DNA from: Patulibacter sp. SYSU D01012
GTDB taxonomy: Bacteria > Actinomycetota > Thermoleophilia > Solirubrobacterales > Solirubrobacteraceae
NCBI RefSeq assembly: GCF_017916475.1
Contig: NZ_JAFMTB010000001.1
Span: forward strand, 868,001-932,000
Reading direction: 5' to 3'
DNA: 64,000 nt
Positions 16,778-24,918 of the stretch are shown here, one piece after another. The notes below the pieces were generated by a model that saw only the letters and a program-made list of their open reading frames with translations, did no database searches and was not told the origin of the DNA. The stretch's first letter is position 1, and each line of letters starts with the position of its first letter. The position numbers and the translations under genes were made by a program.

Positions 16778-18501
16778 GCGTCGACGAGGTACTGGTGGAC
16801 GAACGAGACGGCCATCGAGCCCTCGCCGACGGCGCTCGCGACCCGCTTGATCGAGCGCGAGCGGACGTCGCCCGCGACGAACACGCCCGGCACCGTCGTC
16901 TCGAGCAGGAACGGGTCGCGCGGCAGCGGCCAGCCGTGCTCGGCGGCGTCGCGGCCGGCGAGCAGGAACCCGTGGTCGTCGCGCTCGACGACGCCGTCGA
17001 GCCAGTCCGTGCGGGGCCGGGCGCCGATGAAGACGAAGCACGCGTCGACGTCGAGCGGCGCCTCCTCCGTGCCGCCGTCCTCGGCCGTCGTGCGGACGAC
17101 GAGGCGGCGCAGGCGCCCGTCCTCGCCCTGCGCCTCGACGGCCTGGCTGCGCGTGCGGACGTCGACGTTCTCCAGCCCCTCGAGCCGCTCGACGAGGTAG
17201 TGCGACATCGACGCCTCCAGGCTGGGCCCGCGGACGAGCATCGTCACCTGGCGCGCGTACTCGCTGAAGTAGACCGCCGCCTGGCCGGCCGAGTTGGCGC
17301 CGCCGATGACGACGACGTGCTGGTCGCGGCAGGAGCGCGCCTCGGTCAGCGCGGCGCCGTAGTAGATGCCGGCGCCCGTGTGCTCCTGGAAGCCGGGGGC
17401 GTCGAGCTGGCGGTACGAGACGCCGGTGGCGACGATGACGCAGCTGGCCGACAGGGTGCGTCCGCCGGACAGCTCGACGACGCGGCCGGCGCCCTCGGCC
17501 CGCAGACCGACGACGTCCTGCACCGTCAGCAGCTCGGCGCCCAGGCGGCGCGCCTGGTCGGTCGCGCGGCGCGCCAGGTCCGATCCCGACAGCCCGACGG
17601 GGAAGCCCAGGTAGTTCTCGATCCGGCTGGACTGCCCGGCCTGCCCGCCGGGCGCCTCGCGCTCGACGACGACGGTGCGCAGGCCCTCGGACGCGCCGTA
17701 GACGCCGGCGGCCAGGCCCGCGGGGCCGGCGCCGACGACCACCAGGTCGTAGTGCTCCTGCGTCGGCTCGCTCGCCACGCCCAGGCGGTCGGCCAGCTCG
17801 AGCACCGTCGGACGCTCGAGCACCGTGCCGTCCTCGAGCAGCGCGACGGGCAGCCCGTCGGTCGTGACGCCGGCGACCGTCAGCAGCTCGCGCGCCTCGC
17901 CCTCGCGCTCCACGTCCAGCCAGCGGGCCGGGATGCGGTTGCGGGCCAGGAAGTCGCGCAGCTCGTGCGTCTCGCGCGAGAAGCGGTGGCCGATGATGCG
18001 CGTGCCGCCGGCCTCGAGCGCCGCGCCGGCCTCCCACGCCGCCAAGAGGTCGGCGACCACGGGGAAGAGGTTCTCCTCGGCCGGGCTCCACGGCTTGAGC
18101 AGGTAGTAGTCGAGCGCGACGTCGTTGATCGCGGCGATCGCGGCCTCGGTGTCGGCGTAGGCGGTGAGCAGGACGCGCTTGGCGTCGGGGACGACCTCCC
18201 GCGCGCGCGCGAGGTAGTCCGTGCCCGACATCGCCGGCATCCGCTGGTCGGCGACGAGCAGGGCCACCTGGTCGCCGCGGGTGCGCAGCTCGCGCAGCAG
18301 GTCCAGCGCCTCGGCGCCCGAGCCCGCGCGGACGATCCGGTAGTGCTCGCCGAATCCGCGACGCAGGTCGCGCGCCACGGCCGCCAGGACGCCGGGCTCG
18401 TCGTCGACCGCGACGATCGCGGGCCGGCGCTCGCGGGCCGGCGGGTCGAGCGGCGCCCCAGACGACGTGATCGCCGCCTCGCTGTTCGTCCCGTCCGTCA
18501 C
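16774..18501 (-). CDS. Response-regulator / thioredoxin-reductase-like fusion
   Basis: A 575-residue fusion. Residues about 28-150 are a REC domain with acidic pair DDE, phosphoacceptor Asp in VADQRMPAMSG and the conserved Lys in LKPWSP. A linker of about 70 residues (IIGHRFSRETHELRDFLARN..., glutaredoxin-like in length) follows. Residues about 235-570 are a thioredoxin-reductase-like flavoprotein: VVVGAGPAGLAAGVYG for FAD, GGANSAGQAA for NADPH, VFVAGDVR at the end. The CxxC redox pair of true thioredoxin reductases is absent; the place holds GAGIYYGAALTEARSC. Start is GTG with GGAAGG 6 nt upstream. It probably links phosphorylation to a redox reaction. Confidence 0.9.
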   Translation of the reverse strand: MTDGTNSEAAITSSGAPLDPPARERRPAIVAVDDEPGVLAAVARDLRRGFGEHYRIVRAGSGAEALDLLRELRTRGDQVALLVADQRMPAMSGTDYLARAREVVPDAKRVLLTAYADTEAAIAAINDVALDYYLLKPWSPAEENLFPVVADLLAAWEAGAALEAGGTRIIGHRFSRETHELRDFLARNRIPARWLDVEREGEARELLTVAGVTTDGLPVALLEDGTVLERPTVLELADRLGVASEPTQEHYDLVVVGAGPAGLAAGVYGASEGLRTVVVEREAPGGQAGQSSRIENYLGFPVGLSGSDLARRATDQARRLGAELLTVQDVVGLRAEGAGRVVELSGGRTLSASCVIVATGVSYRQLDAPGFQEHTGAGIYYGAALTEARSCRDQHVVVIGGANSAGQAAVYFSEYARQVTMLVRGPSLEASMSHYLVERLEGLENVDVRTRSQAVEAQGEDGRLRRLVVRTTAEDGGTEEAPLDVDACFVFIGARPRTDWLDGVVERDDHGFLLAGRDAAEHGWPLPRDPFLLETTVPGVFVAGDVRSRSIKRVASAVGEGSMAVSFVHQYLVDA

Positions 18502-18807
18502 ACGCGCCGCCTTCCGTCGGGCCGCCCGCGGGCGACCGGTGTGGCCGCCGTCGGCGGCCGATCTCGCGGCGAGAGCTTGTCGGGTCGCGGACGGACCGTC
18601 AACCGTCGGACGACGGTCGGCCGGGGCGTGCGCCGTCCGCCCGTGGCGGGCGCGCAGCGGGGGCCGGGCGGTGCCGAATCGGCAGGCCCCGGATCACGAT
18701 GGCGGCATCCGCGGACCGGCGAGGGGCGCGAGGTGCGACGGTGGTCTCCCGGGACCGGCACGAGGGCCGGGGGGCGGACCGCCGGGTCCGCCTGGCAGGA
18801 TCCGGGC
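18502..18807. other. Divergent intergenic region
   Basis: About 300 bases between the REC-reductase gene and the patatin gene. It contains GC-rich sequence with no convincing gene, palindrome or repeat. A CAGGAT hexamer (weak NANNNT match) lies 6 nt before the patatin ATG. Confidence 0.5.
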
Positions 18808-19716
18808 ATGGCCCCCCATCCCGTGCTCGCGGCGCTCCGCGACCGTCCCGCCGGCGCCCGCGTCGTCCTCGTCGTCGAGGGCGGCGGCATGCGCGGCGCG
18901 GTGACCGGCGGCATGGCGCTCGCCGTCCACGAGCTGGGCCTGGGCGGCGCGTTCGACGCGGTCTACGGCACCTCGGCGGGGGCGCTGAACGGCATGTGGC
19001 TCGTGTCCGGCCGCGTCGAGGACGGCGCGCAGACGTGGTGGGACCCGCGCCTGGTCCACACCCTCATCGATCCCAAGCGCGTGCTGCGCGGCGGGCGGAT
19101 GGTCGACATCCGGACCCTCGTGGAGGAGCGGTACGAGGAGCTGAGCCCCGGCATCTTCGACGCCGTGCTCGCCCAGCCCACGACGCTGCACCCGATCGCC
19201 ACGGACGTCGCCTCGGGCGAGGCCGTCGACCTGCGCCCGACCGTCCACGACGCCGCGTCGCTGCGGCGCGCGCTGCGGGCGTCCGCCGCGCTGCCGCTGC
19301 TGGCCGGCGGGCCGGTGCGGATCGGCGACCGCCGCTACTACGACGGCGGCCTGTCGGCGGCCATCCCCTTCCGCGCGGCGCTCGGCTCGGGCGCCACCCA
19401 CGTCCTGGTCCTGCGCTCGCGGCGGGCCGGTGACATCACCCAGCCGCCGCACGGGCTGGGCGGCGCGCTGGTCGGCCGGCTCATGCACCGCCTGTCGCCG
19501 GCGGTGGGGCAGGCGTACGCCTCGCGCGCCGTCCGCGAGGGCGCCGACGAGCGCTTCCTCGCCGGCCACGACGGGCCGCCGACCGGCTCGCCGGCGATCC
19601 TCTCGATCCGCCCGCCGGCGGACTCCCCGGTGCCGAGCCGCACGGACCGCGATGTCGGCCGCGTCCGCGAGGCGCTCGAGGCCGGCCGCGCGGCGGCCCG
19701 CGCCGCGCTGGCGTAG
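18808..19716 (+). CDS. Patatin-like phospholipase
   Basis: A 302-residue acyl hydrolase of the patatin family. The oxyanion-hole motif EGGGMRG is at about residues 21-27, the nucleophile elbow YGTSAGAL near residues 56-63, and the catalytic Asp in YDGGLSAAIP near residue 175. The order and spacing match the family, with Ser-Asp dyad chemistry on lipids or acyl esters. No signal peptide or membrane helix is present, so it acts in the cytoplasm or on the inner membrane face. The ATG is chosen because the fold starts about 15 residues later. Confidence 0.92.
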   Translation: MAPHPVLAALRDRPAGARVVLVVEGGGMRGAVTGGMALAVHELGLGGAFDAVYGTSAGALNGMWLVSGRVEDGAQTWWDPRLVHTLIDPKRVLRGGRMVDIRTLVEERYEELSPGIFDAVLAQPTTLHPIATDVASGEAVDLRPTVHDAASLRRALRASAALPLLAGGPVRIGDRRYYDGGLSAAIPFRAALGSGATHVLVLRSRRAGDITQPPHGLGGALVGRLMHRLSPAVGQAYASRAVREGADERFLAGHDGPPTGSPAILSIRPPADSPVPSRTDRDVGRVREALEAGRAAARAALA

Positions 19717-19800
19717 GCCGCGGGCGAGCGCGGGCCGCGCAGCTGGCGTAGGCCGCCGGCGGGGTGCGCCGCGCAGTTGGCGCAGGCCCGCCGGCGGGGC
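19704..19800. repeat. Imperfect direct repeats of the patatin stop-codon region
   Basis: The sequence around the patatin stop (GCTGGCGTAGGCCG) occurs again at about 19742-19755 and, with changes, at about 19776-19790. The roughly 35-base period suggests local tandem duplication. Confidence 0.6.
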
Positions 19801-19934
19801 GCGAGGGGGAAGGCGTCTGCGGCGCGGCAGGTCCGCCAACCGAACGGTTGACAGGCTAGGCGCGCGTCGTGCCCGCCGCTTGTACGATGCACGCGTGAAG
19901 ACCCTCGACTGGCGTGCGGGCCTTCGGCATCGCG

Positions 19935-19940
19935 TACGCT
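19935..19940 (+). promoter_or_regulatory. -10-like hexamer TACGCT, leaderless-type
   Basis: TACGCT lies 7 nt upstream of the GTG at 19948. A TTGACA at 19848-19853 and a TACGAT at 19883-19888 also lie upstream, but they are 29 bases apart and so do not form one standard promoter. Confidence 0.45.
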
Positions 19941-19947
19941 ATACACC

Positions 19948-20262
19948 GTGGGATACCTGACCAACGCGGCGCTGCTGTACGACCAGGCAGCGCAGCTCGA
20001 ACGAGCGGCCGGCGCCCGCGAACGCGCCGCAGACGACCCCTCCGAGCAGCCCCACGAGCGCGACGTCCACCGGCGCCGCGCCAAGGAGCTGCGTCGCCAC
20101 GTGAAGACGTTCAAGGACACCGCCGCCTGGTCCCTCACCCAGGCGCGCGTGTCCTACGCCCAGGACGGCTTCAGTCTCGACCGCACCGCCATGACCGACG
20201 CCTGGGAGGCGCTCCACGAGGAGCGCCACGCGGGTCGGACGGGCGAAGGCATGACGGCCTGA
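19948..20262 (+). CDS. Small helical hypothetical protein
   Basis: A 104-residue soluble protein with charged, helix-forming composition, including ALLYDQAAQLERAAGARERAA and HRRRAKELRRHVKTFKDTAAW, which suggest a short coiled coil or helical hairpin. No family was recognised and there is no signal peptide or membrane segment. The region around the start (19855-19960) is less GC-rich than its surroundings. The start is GTG with a TACGCT hexamer 7 nt upstream. It converges with a broken GNAT gene. Confidence 0.65.
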   Translation: MGYLTNAALLYDQAAQLERAAGARERAADDPSEQPHERDVHRRRAKELRRHVKTFKDTAAWSLTQARVSYAQDGFSLDRTAMTDAWEALHEERHAGRTGEGMTA

Positions 20263-20316
20263 GGGCCCACGGGCAGGGGTGCCGGGACGGTCGCCGGCGC
20301 CCCGTCCGTGGGACGG

Positions 20317-21055
20317 TCAGGCCCGCAGGTGCAGCATCTCGCCGACGTCGGCGAACCCGGCGCGCGCGTACACGCGGCCGGTGGCCTCGTCCCCCGGGGT
20401 CAGCATCGCGGTCGTGACGCCGGCGGCGAACGCGCGGGCGAGCAGGTCGGCGGTGACCGCGGCGGCGATGCCGCGGCGGCGGTGGGGCGCCGCGACGGCG
20501 ATGCCGACCAGCTCGGTGACGCCGTCGTGCGCCGGCAGGCACCCTCCGGCGCCGACGACGACCTCGCCGTCGCCCCGGGCGGCGACGGCCGGCGTGGTCA
20601 GCGCGGCGGCGCCGCGCGCGATCTCCTCGTCGTCCGGCTCCTCCCCGAACGCGCGGTGCTGCATCGCGACGAGCGCGCGCCGTGGCGGTGCCGGGTTCGG
20701 CGGCGGTCAGCGACACGCCGGCGGGCGGCGCGATCGACCGCTGGTCGCCGGCCGGGCAGGCCATGAGGGCCAGGCGCGCCTCGACGACGAAGCCGGCGGC
20801 GAGCAGCGCGGGCTCGACCGCGGGAGCCAGGGCGGGCAGGTACTCGAGCCGCGGGGTACGGTCGGCGCGGACGAAGGCGGCGCGCAGGGCGGCGACGTCG
20901 TCCGCGGTCGGCTCGGACCCGGCGTCGGGCAGCGCGTAGCTCGCGTAGGCGTGGTCGGTGTCGGGGTGTAGGCAGGCCGTGAACGGGCCCACGCGGTGGA
21001 CGGTGCGCCCGTCGGCCGCGACGGTGCGCAGGTACTGCTGGAGTGCGGTGAGCAC
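20317..21055 (-). pseudogene. GNAT-family acetyltransferase gene interrupted by a frameshift
   Basis: The first about 125 codons, from a GTG at 21055 with AGAGG upstream, encode MLTALQQYLRTVAADGRTVHRVG through VSLTAAEPGTA. The reading frame then shifts within a GCGCGCGC run at about 20674-20686, and the matching C-terminal half (MQHRAFGEEPDDEE... to 20317) continues in the next frame. That half contains GIAVAAPHRRRGIAAAVT, the acetyl-CoA-binding motif A of GNAT enzymes. Removing one base restores a single protein of about 245 residues. It could be a true pseudogene or a sequencing error in a repetitive GC run. Confidence 0.8.
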
Positions 21056-21218
21056 GGGGTGACCTCTGACGGTCGGGATGAACGCGGGCAGGGAGGACCG
21101 TGCGCCCCGGTGGGACGGACGGTCAGCGGGCCGTGTCGGCCAGGAGATGCCGGCGCAGATGCGTCAGAGGCGTCGGGCGGGACGGTACCACGGGGTGGTG
21201 CCCCGCCCGGCCCGGCGT

Positions 21219-22715
21219 TCAGCCGCGCGCGGCGCCGAGGCCCAGGACGGCCGCCAGGCCGAGCGCGCTGCGGGGCGCGTAGGCGGCGCGCCACAGGCCG
21301 CCGTGCACGGCGCCGTCGGCCTCGTCCTGCCAGGGATGCTCGTGGGCGGGGCGGCCGGCGCGCAGGTCGTGCACGAGCAGCGCGGCCATCAGCGTGTTGC
21401 TCGTCGACGGGTCGAAGACCTCGACGCCGAAGCGGTGCGCGCCCGCGTACGCCGCGGCGAGCGCGCGGTTCTTCACGACGGAGCGCGTGCGGGTCGGCGG
21501 CGCGACCTTGAACGAGACCGTGGCGCCGTCGTGCCGGGCGCTGACGGCGCGCCAGCGCTGCAGCCGCTTGGCGAGCGTGTAGTTCGGCCCCTGCTGGGGA
21601 ACGAGCGTGTCGTTCAGCCCCGGGTCGCTGCCCGGCGCGTAGGGGCGCCGCAGCAGGCGGCCGGCGGACGCCATCCGCAGCGGCCGGCCGGCGGCCTTGG
21701 AGAGGGCGGAGCGCTCCTCGTACCGGCGGGTGGCGTGGTCGACCGCCGCGCCCGGCACGGCGAAGACGTCCGTGGGGGTCGCGAGGAAGGCGAGCGCCAG
21801 GTCGTCGCGCTCCTGCTGCAGACGGACCGTGAGGGCGTCGACGGCCACGGACACCCGCACGTTCGTGGCGCCGTCGGCGTAGACGTAGTTGCCCAGGACG
21901 AGCGGCTCGTCGACGCGGGCCAGCCACTCCGCGACGGCGGGCAGGTGGTGCAGCAGGTCGGCGCCGGCGTGGTCCGCCAGCCCCTTCCCGGTGTCGTCGG
22001 AGGTCGACACCGGGACGTGCAGGATCCCCGCGGAGCGCTCGGCGGTCTCCAGGACGCGGCGCCAGAGGGCCGGGCGGGGCAGGTCGACGGCGACGACCGT
22101 GGCGCCCCAGCGCAGCAGCGACGGCAGCGGTCCCATCTCGGCGCCGGCCCCCAGGACGGCGACCTGCTGCCCCTCGAGCGTCAGCCACTCCGGGTTCTCG
22201 GCGACGCGTCGCACGGCGTCGGCGGCGCTGGGCTCCATCACGCCGGACTCGGTCCAAGCGTCGAGCTGCCGCAGCAGCGCGTCGCCGCGCAGGCGGCCGC
22301 CGCGGTAGGGGAGGGACAGCTCGCGCTCGGGCTCCGCGGTGCCGGCGACGGTCGCCGTCCGCAGCGGGGCGGCGGGCGCGGCGGCGAGGGCCGTCGCCAG
22401 GTCGGTCTCGGCGCCGTCGGGCGTGACGACGCGCATCCGCTCGTGGACCGACGCCAGCCCGTCGCGCGCGACGGTGCGGGCGGCGTCCGGCGACTCCAGG
22501 CCCGCCTCGACGAGCCGCTTGAAGTGCTCGAGGTAGCCGGAGCGCCAGTTCGTCTCGTGCTCGGCCCCGCGAGCGCCGACCGGGTCGACGGCGCGCAGCG
22601 CGTCGGCGACGACCGCCCGGCCGAGCGCCGTGGTGCTGCGCGCGCCGTCGTCCGTGGCGGGGAAGACGACGCCGCTGGGGGCGTCGCCGCTGGGGCGGGT
22701 CTTCGCGGCGGCCAT
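21219..22715 (-). CDS. Unrecognised 498-residue protein with a Rossmann-like segment
   Basis: No family was recognised with certainty. The sequence has a well-conserved look: AEHETNWRSGYLEHFKRLVEAGLE in the first quarter, then a dinucleotide- or SAM-binding-like turn LEGQQVAVLGAGAEMGPL followed by LLRWGATVVAVDLPRP (about residues 175-215), and later NYVYADGATNVRVSVAVDAL and NDTLVPQQGPNYTLAKRLQRWRA. The C-terminal 25 residues are Ala/Leu-rich and could contact a membrane. It has no signal peptide. It stands alone on the minus strand, with the palindromic element at 22919 upstream. A binding or redox role is only a guess. Confidence 0.7.
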   Translation of the reverse strand: MAAAKTRPSGDAPSGVVFPATDDGARSTTALGRAVVADALRAVDPVGARGAEHETNWRSGYLEHFKRLVEAGLESPDAARTVARDGLASVHERMRVVTPDGAETDLATALAAAPAAPLRTATVAGTAEPERELSLPYRGGRLRGDALLRQLDAWTESGVMEPSAADAVRRVAENPEWLTLEGQQVAVLGAGAEMGPLPSLLRWGATVVAVDLPRPALWRRVLETAERSAGILHVPVSTSDDTGKGLADHAGADLLHHLPAVAEWLARVDEPLVLGNYVYADGATNVRVSVAVDALTVRLQQERDDLALAFLATPTDVFAVPGAAVDHATRRYEERSALSKAAGRPLRMASAGRLLRRPYAPGSDPGLNDTLVPQQGPNYTLAKRLQRWRAVSARHDGATVSFKVAPPTRTRSVVKNRALAAAYAGAHRFGVEVFDPSTSNTLMAALLVHDLRAGRPAHEHPWQDEADGAVHGGLWRAAYAPRSALGLAAVLGLGAARG

Positions 22716-22918
22716 GGCGCGGGATGCAACCAGCGGGACGCCGGGACGGGAAGGGTGCCGCGGGGCGCGCCGGACGGGCGGGTGGTGCGCGCGGGGGCGG
22801 GGCCGTGAGGGGCCGGTTGGAGGCCGGGCGGTTGGGCGGCGTGCGTGCCGTGCGGGGGCGGCGCGCGGACGGGCAGCCGTGGCTGGGGCCGGGCGGGTGG
22901 GACCGGGCGCGCGGACAC

Positions 22919-22963
22919 CGAGTTCGGGATACGGCCGCTATATCCGGCTCTATCCCGAACTCG
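22919..22963. repeat. Single palindromic element, 13-bp arms around a 19-nt centre
   Basis: CGAGTTCGGGATA at 22919-22931 and TATCCCGAACTCG at 22951-22963 are perfect inverted arms separated by exactly 19 nt. It lies in the 283-base gap between two minus-strand genes, 36 bases downstream of the SDR stop, and may serve as its terminator. The fixed 19-nt centre is shared with the repeat families at 12271, 14810 and 48507. Confidence 0.85.
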
Positions 22964-22999
22964 ACGACGAGCGCGTCCCGTCGCGTCCCGTCGCGCCCG

Positions 23000-23959
23000 T
23001 CAGTCGGCGAAGGCGTCCACGCCGGTCAGCTCGGCGGAGAGCGCCCACAGGCGCGGCGCCTGCTCGGGGTCGGTCGCGTAGGGTCGCACGCCGTAGGGCT
23101 CGTCGCCCTGCACGAGCTCGGCGACGTCGCAGTCCTCCAGGTACAGGCCGCCCAGGCCGTCGAGCTGCGGCGAGGTGGCGGCCCACGTCTGCGTCGCGGC
23201 GCCCTGCTCCGGCGTCTTGAAGCCGTCGCCGATCGTGTTGCCGTCCTCGTCGATCCAGCCGGACGCGACCATCTCCTCCTTCGGCAGGTGCCGCTGGAGC
23301 GGGGTCATGATGCCGCCGGGGTGCAGCGAGAAGGCGCGCACGCCGGCGCCCTGCCCGTACGCGTCGAGCTGCACCGCGAAGAGGGCGTTGGCGGTCTTCG
23401 CCTGGCCGTACGCCTGCCACTTGTCGTAGCCGTGCTCGAACATCACGTCGTCCCAGCGGATCGGCGACAGGCGGTGCCCGCGCGAGGACACGGCCACGAC
23501 GCGCGCGCCGCCGTCCCGGGCCAGCAGCGGCCAGATGCGGTTGGTCAGGGCGTAGTGGCCCAGGTGGTTCGTCGCGAACTGCGACTCCCAGCCGGGCCCG
23601 ATGCGCGTCTCGGGGTTGGCCATGATCGCGGCGCTGTTGATGAGGACGTCGACGCTGCGGTCGGCGGCGAGGAGCCGGTCGGCGAAGGCGGCGACGGAGT
23701 CGAGGTCACCGAGGTCGAGCGTGTCGACCTCGACGCGGTCCAGGCCGGCGAGCGCCTCGCGGGCGGCGTCGGGCCGACGCGCGGGGACGAGGACCTCGGC
23801 GCCCGCGCCGACGAGGGCCCGGGTCGTCTCCAGGCCCAGGCCGGAGTAGCCGCCGGTGACGACGGCGTAGGTGCCCGTCAGGTCGTGGCCGGCGAGGACC
23901 TCGGCGGCGGTCGTGCTGGCTCCGAAGCCGGAGCCGATCTTCTGCTGCTGCGTGCTCAC
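23000..23959 (-). CDS. SDR-family oxidoreductase (retinol dehydrogenase-like)
   Basis: A 319-residue SDR of the retinol-dehydrogenase/WW-domain-oxidoreductase-like group. TGGYSGLGLETTRAL is at about residues 37-51, LINSAAIM (NNAG equivalent) near residue 108, and YGQAKTANALFAV near residue 190 holds the catalytic Tyr/Lys. The GTG at 23959 is chosen because TAGCGT lies 7 nt upstream and an inverted repeat overlaps that hexamer; a longer frame upstream would pass through this promoter. Its own regulator is not adjacent. Substrate unknown. Confidence 0.88.
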   Translation of the reverse strand: MSTQQQKIGSGFGASTTAAEVLAGHDLTGTYAVVTGGYSGLGLETTRALVGAGAEVLVPARRPDAAREALAGLDRVEVDTLDLGDLDSVAAFADRLLAADRSVDVLINSAAIMANPETRIGPGWESQFATNHLGHYALTNRIWPLLARDGGARVVAVSSRGHRLSPIRWDDVMFEHGYDKWQAYGQAKTANALFAVQLDAYGQGAGVRAFSLHPGGIMTPLQRHLPKEEMVASGWIDEDGNTIGDGFKTPEQGAATQTWAATSPQLDGLGGLYLEDCDVAELVQGDEPYGVRPYATDPEQAPRLWALSAELTGVDAFAD

Positions 23960-23962
23960 GAG

Positions 23963-23979
23963 GAACACGCTAGGTGTTC
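23963..23979. promoter_or_regulatory. Operator-like palindrome over the -10 region of the SDR gene
   Basis: GAACAC-N5-GTGTTC starts 4 nt upstream of the GTG at 23959 and covers the hexamer TAGCGT (minus strand, 23967-23972). A TTGACT -35-like element lies at 23992-23997, 19 bases from it. The dyad size and position fit a TetR-type repressor site blocking a leaderless promoter. Confidence 0.65.
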
Positions 23980-24128
23980 GAGCGCGCTCCAAGTCAAGGG
24001 CTCCGGCCCCGACACGCGTCAAGGGACCGAGCCGCGGGAGCCCCACAAGCCGCGCGGTGCGGCGCGGTGCGGCGCCGGTGATGTGGCCGCCGACCGCGCG
24101 CGGCCGGCGGCGTTGTGGCCGTCCGGCG

Positions 24129-24332
24129 CTAGTGCATCCGCCAGTTCGGAGAGTGGTCCTGCAGGACGTCGTCGAAGTCCTGGCTGCTTCCGGCCACCGC
24201 GGCCTGGAAGAGGGTTCGGTCGATGCGACCCTGGTAGATCGGGACGCCGAGTCGGACGCACGTCGCGATGACGTCGATCCGCTTGACGCCCTCGGCGTCG
24301 GCGAGCTCTTCCGGGGTGAGGTGAACGGCCAC
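24129..24332 (-). CDS. Small hypothetical protein at the island edge
   Basis: A 67-residue protein, VAVHLTPEELADAEGVKRID followed by VIATCVRLGVPIYQGRIDRTLF. The two short helices and a turn (ELADAEGVKRIDVIATCV) could form a small helix-turn-helix, but this is weak. The GTG start at 24332 is set by AGGAG seven bases upstream, one of the better ribosome-binding sites here; an ATG at 24371 lacks one. Base composition is less GC-rich than the flanking genes. It lies 125 bases downstream of the nuclease-like gene on the same strand and may be part of the same acquired segment. Confidence 0.6.
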   Translation of the reverse strand: MAVHLTPEELADAEGVKRIDVIATCVRLGVPIYQGRIDRTLFQAAVAGSSQDFDDVLQDHSPNWRMH

Positions 24333-24456
24333 GGTGGACTCCTGAGGTCGGGTGCTTCGGGCGATGTTCATCTCGGGTTGTAACGGGCTTGGCGGACGGG
24401 CGCAAGGCATCGCTTGTCCGGCTGCCTACGTTCGACGCCTCCGCCCAACCGGCGTG

Positions 24457-24918
24457 TCAAGCCGAGACGCGTCTCCGTACTGGGATACGTCGGTCCCCGA
24501 TCTGAATGATTCGACGGTCGCGCAGCGACACCTTCGGTTGACGCGAGTGCCAGACCTCGGCAAAGATCGCTACGTCGGTAGGTAGGCCCTGGTCGATCAT
24601 GAAGGTCGCCCCACGCCGCAACTGGCTTAGTGCCTTGGCGAATTGGCCGGAGGTCTTCAATTCGAGTACGTAGATCTTTCGCCGACTACCCTGAGTCGGT
24701 ACCGCTACGGCATCGCAGTACTCCCCGGTGCGGTGCTTCACGCCTGGGCACCGCGTAGAAGCGTGGTGTTTCTCGATGAGAAAGTAGCGCCAGCCGGAGC
24801 CGGCGTCGGCCGTTACGCCGGCCTCGCTGACGGCTTTCGATGTCCAGCATGCGGCCCGATCACAGATCCGCTCTCGGCATGCCGCGTGGGTGTGCCGATC
24901 ATCTCTAGCGCTAGTCAC
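24457..24918 (-). CDS. Small PD-(D/E)XK-nuclease-like protein, partner of the AAA ATPase
   Basis: A 153-residue protein with no family recognised outright. Residues 68-90 read CDAVAVP... then YVLELKTS: Asp69, Glu86 and Lys88 fit the D-x(n)-ExK core of PD-(D/E)XK nucleases, and AKALSQLRRGATFM after it resembles the Gln-containing helix of RecB-type nucleases. The N-terminal part has three cysteines (C14, C19, C24), and C57/C68 could add metal binding. The GTG start overlaps the end of the ATPase gene by eight bases, so the two are probably translated together and act as one system. The C-terminus is very basic, consistent with nucleic-acid binding. Confidence 0.65.
   Translation of the reverse strand: MTSARDDRHTHAACRERICDRAACWTSKAVSEAGVTADAGSGWRYFLIEKHHASTRCPGVKHRTGEYCDAVAVPTQGSRRKIYVLELKTSGQFAKALSQLRRGATFMIDQGLPTDVAIFAEVWHSRQPKVSLRDRRIIQIGDRRIPVRRRVSA

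Noticed and set aside
19848-19888. Standard promoter TTGACA ... TACGAT upstream of the small gene at 19948
   Set aside because: The two hexamers are 29 bases apart, far from the usual 16-19.
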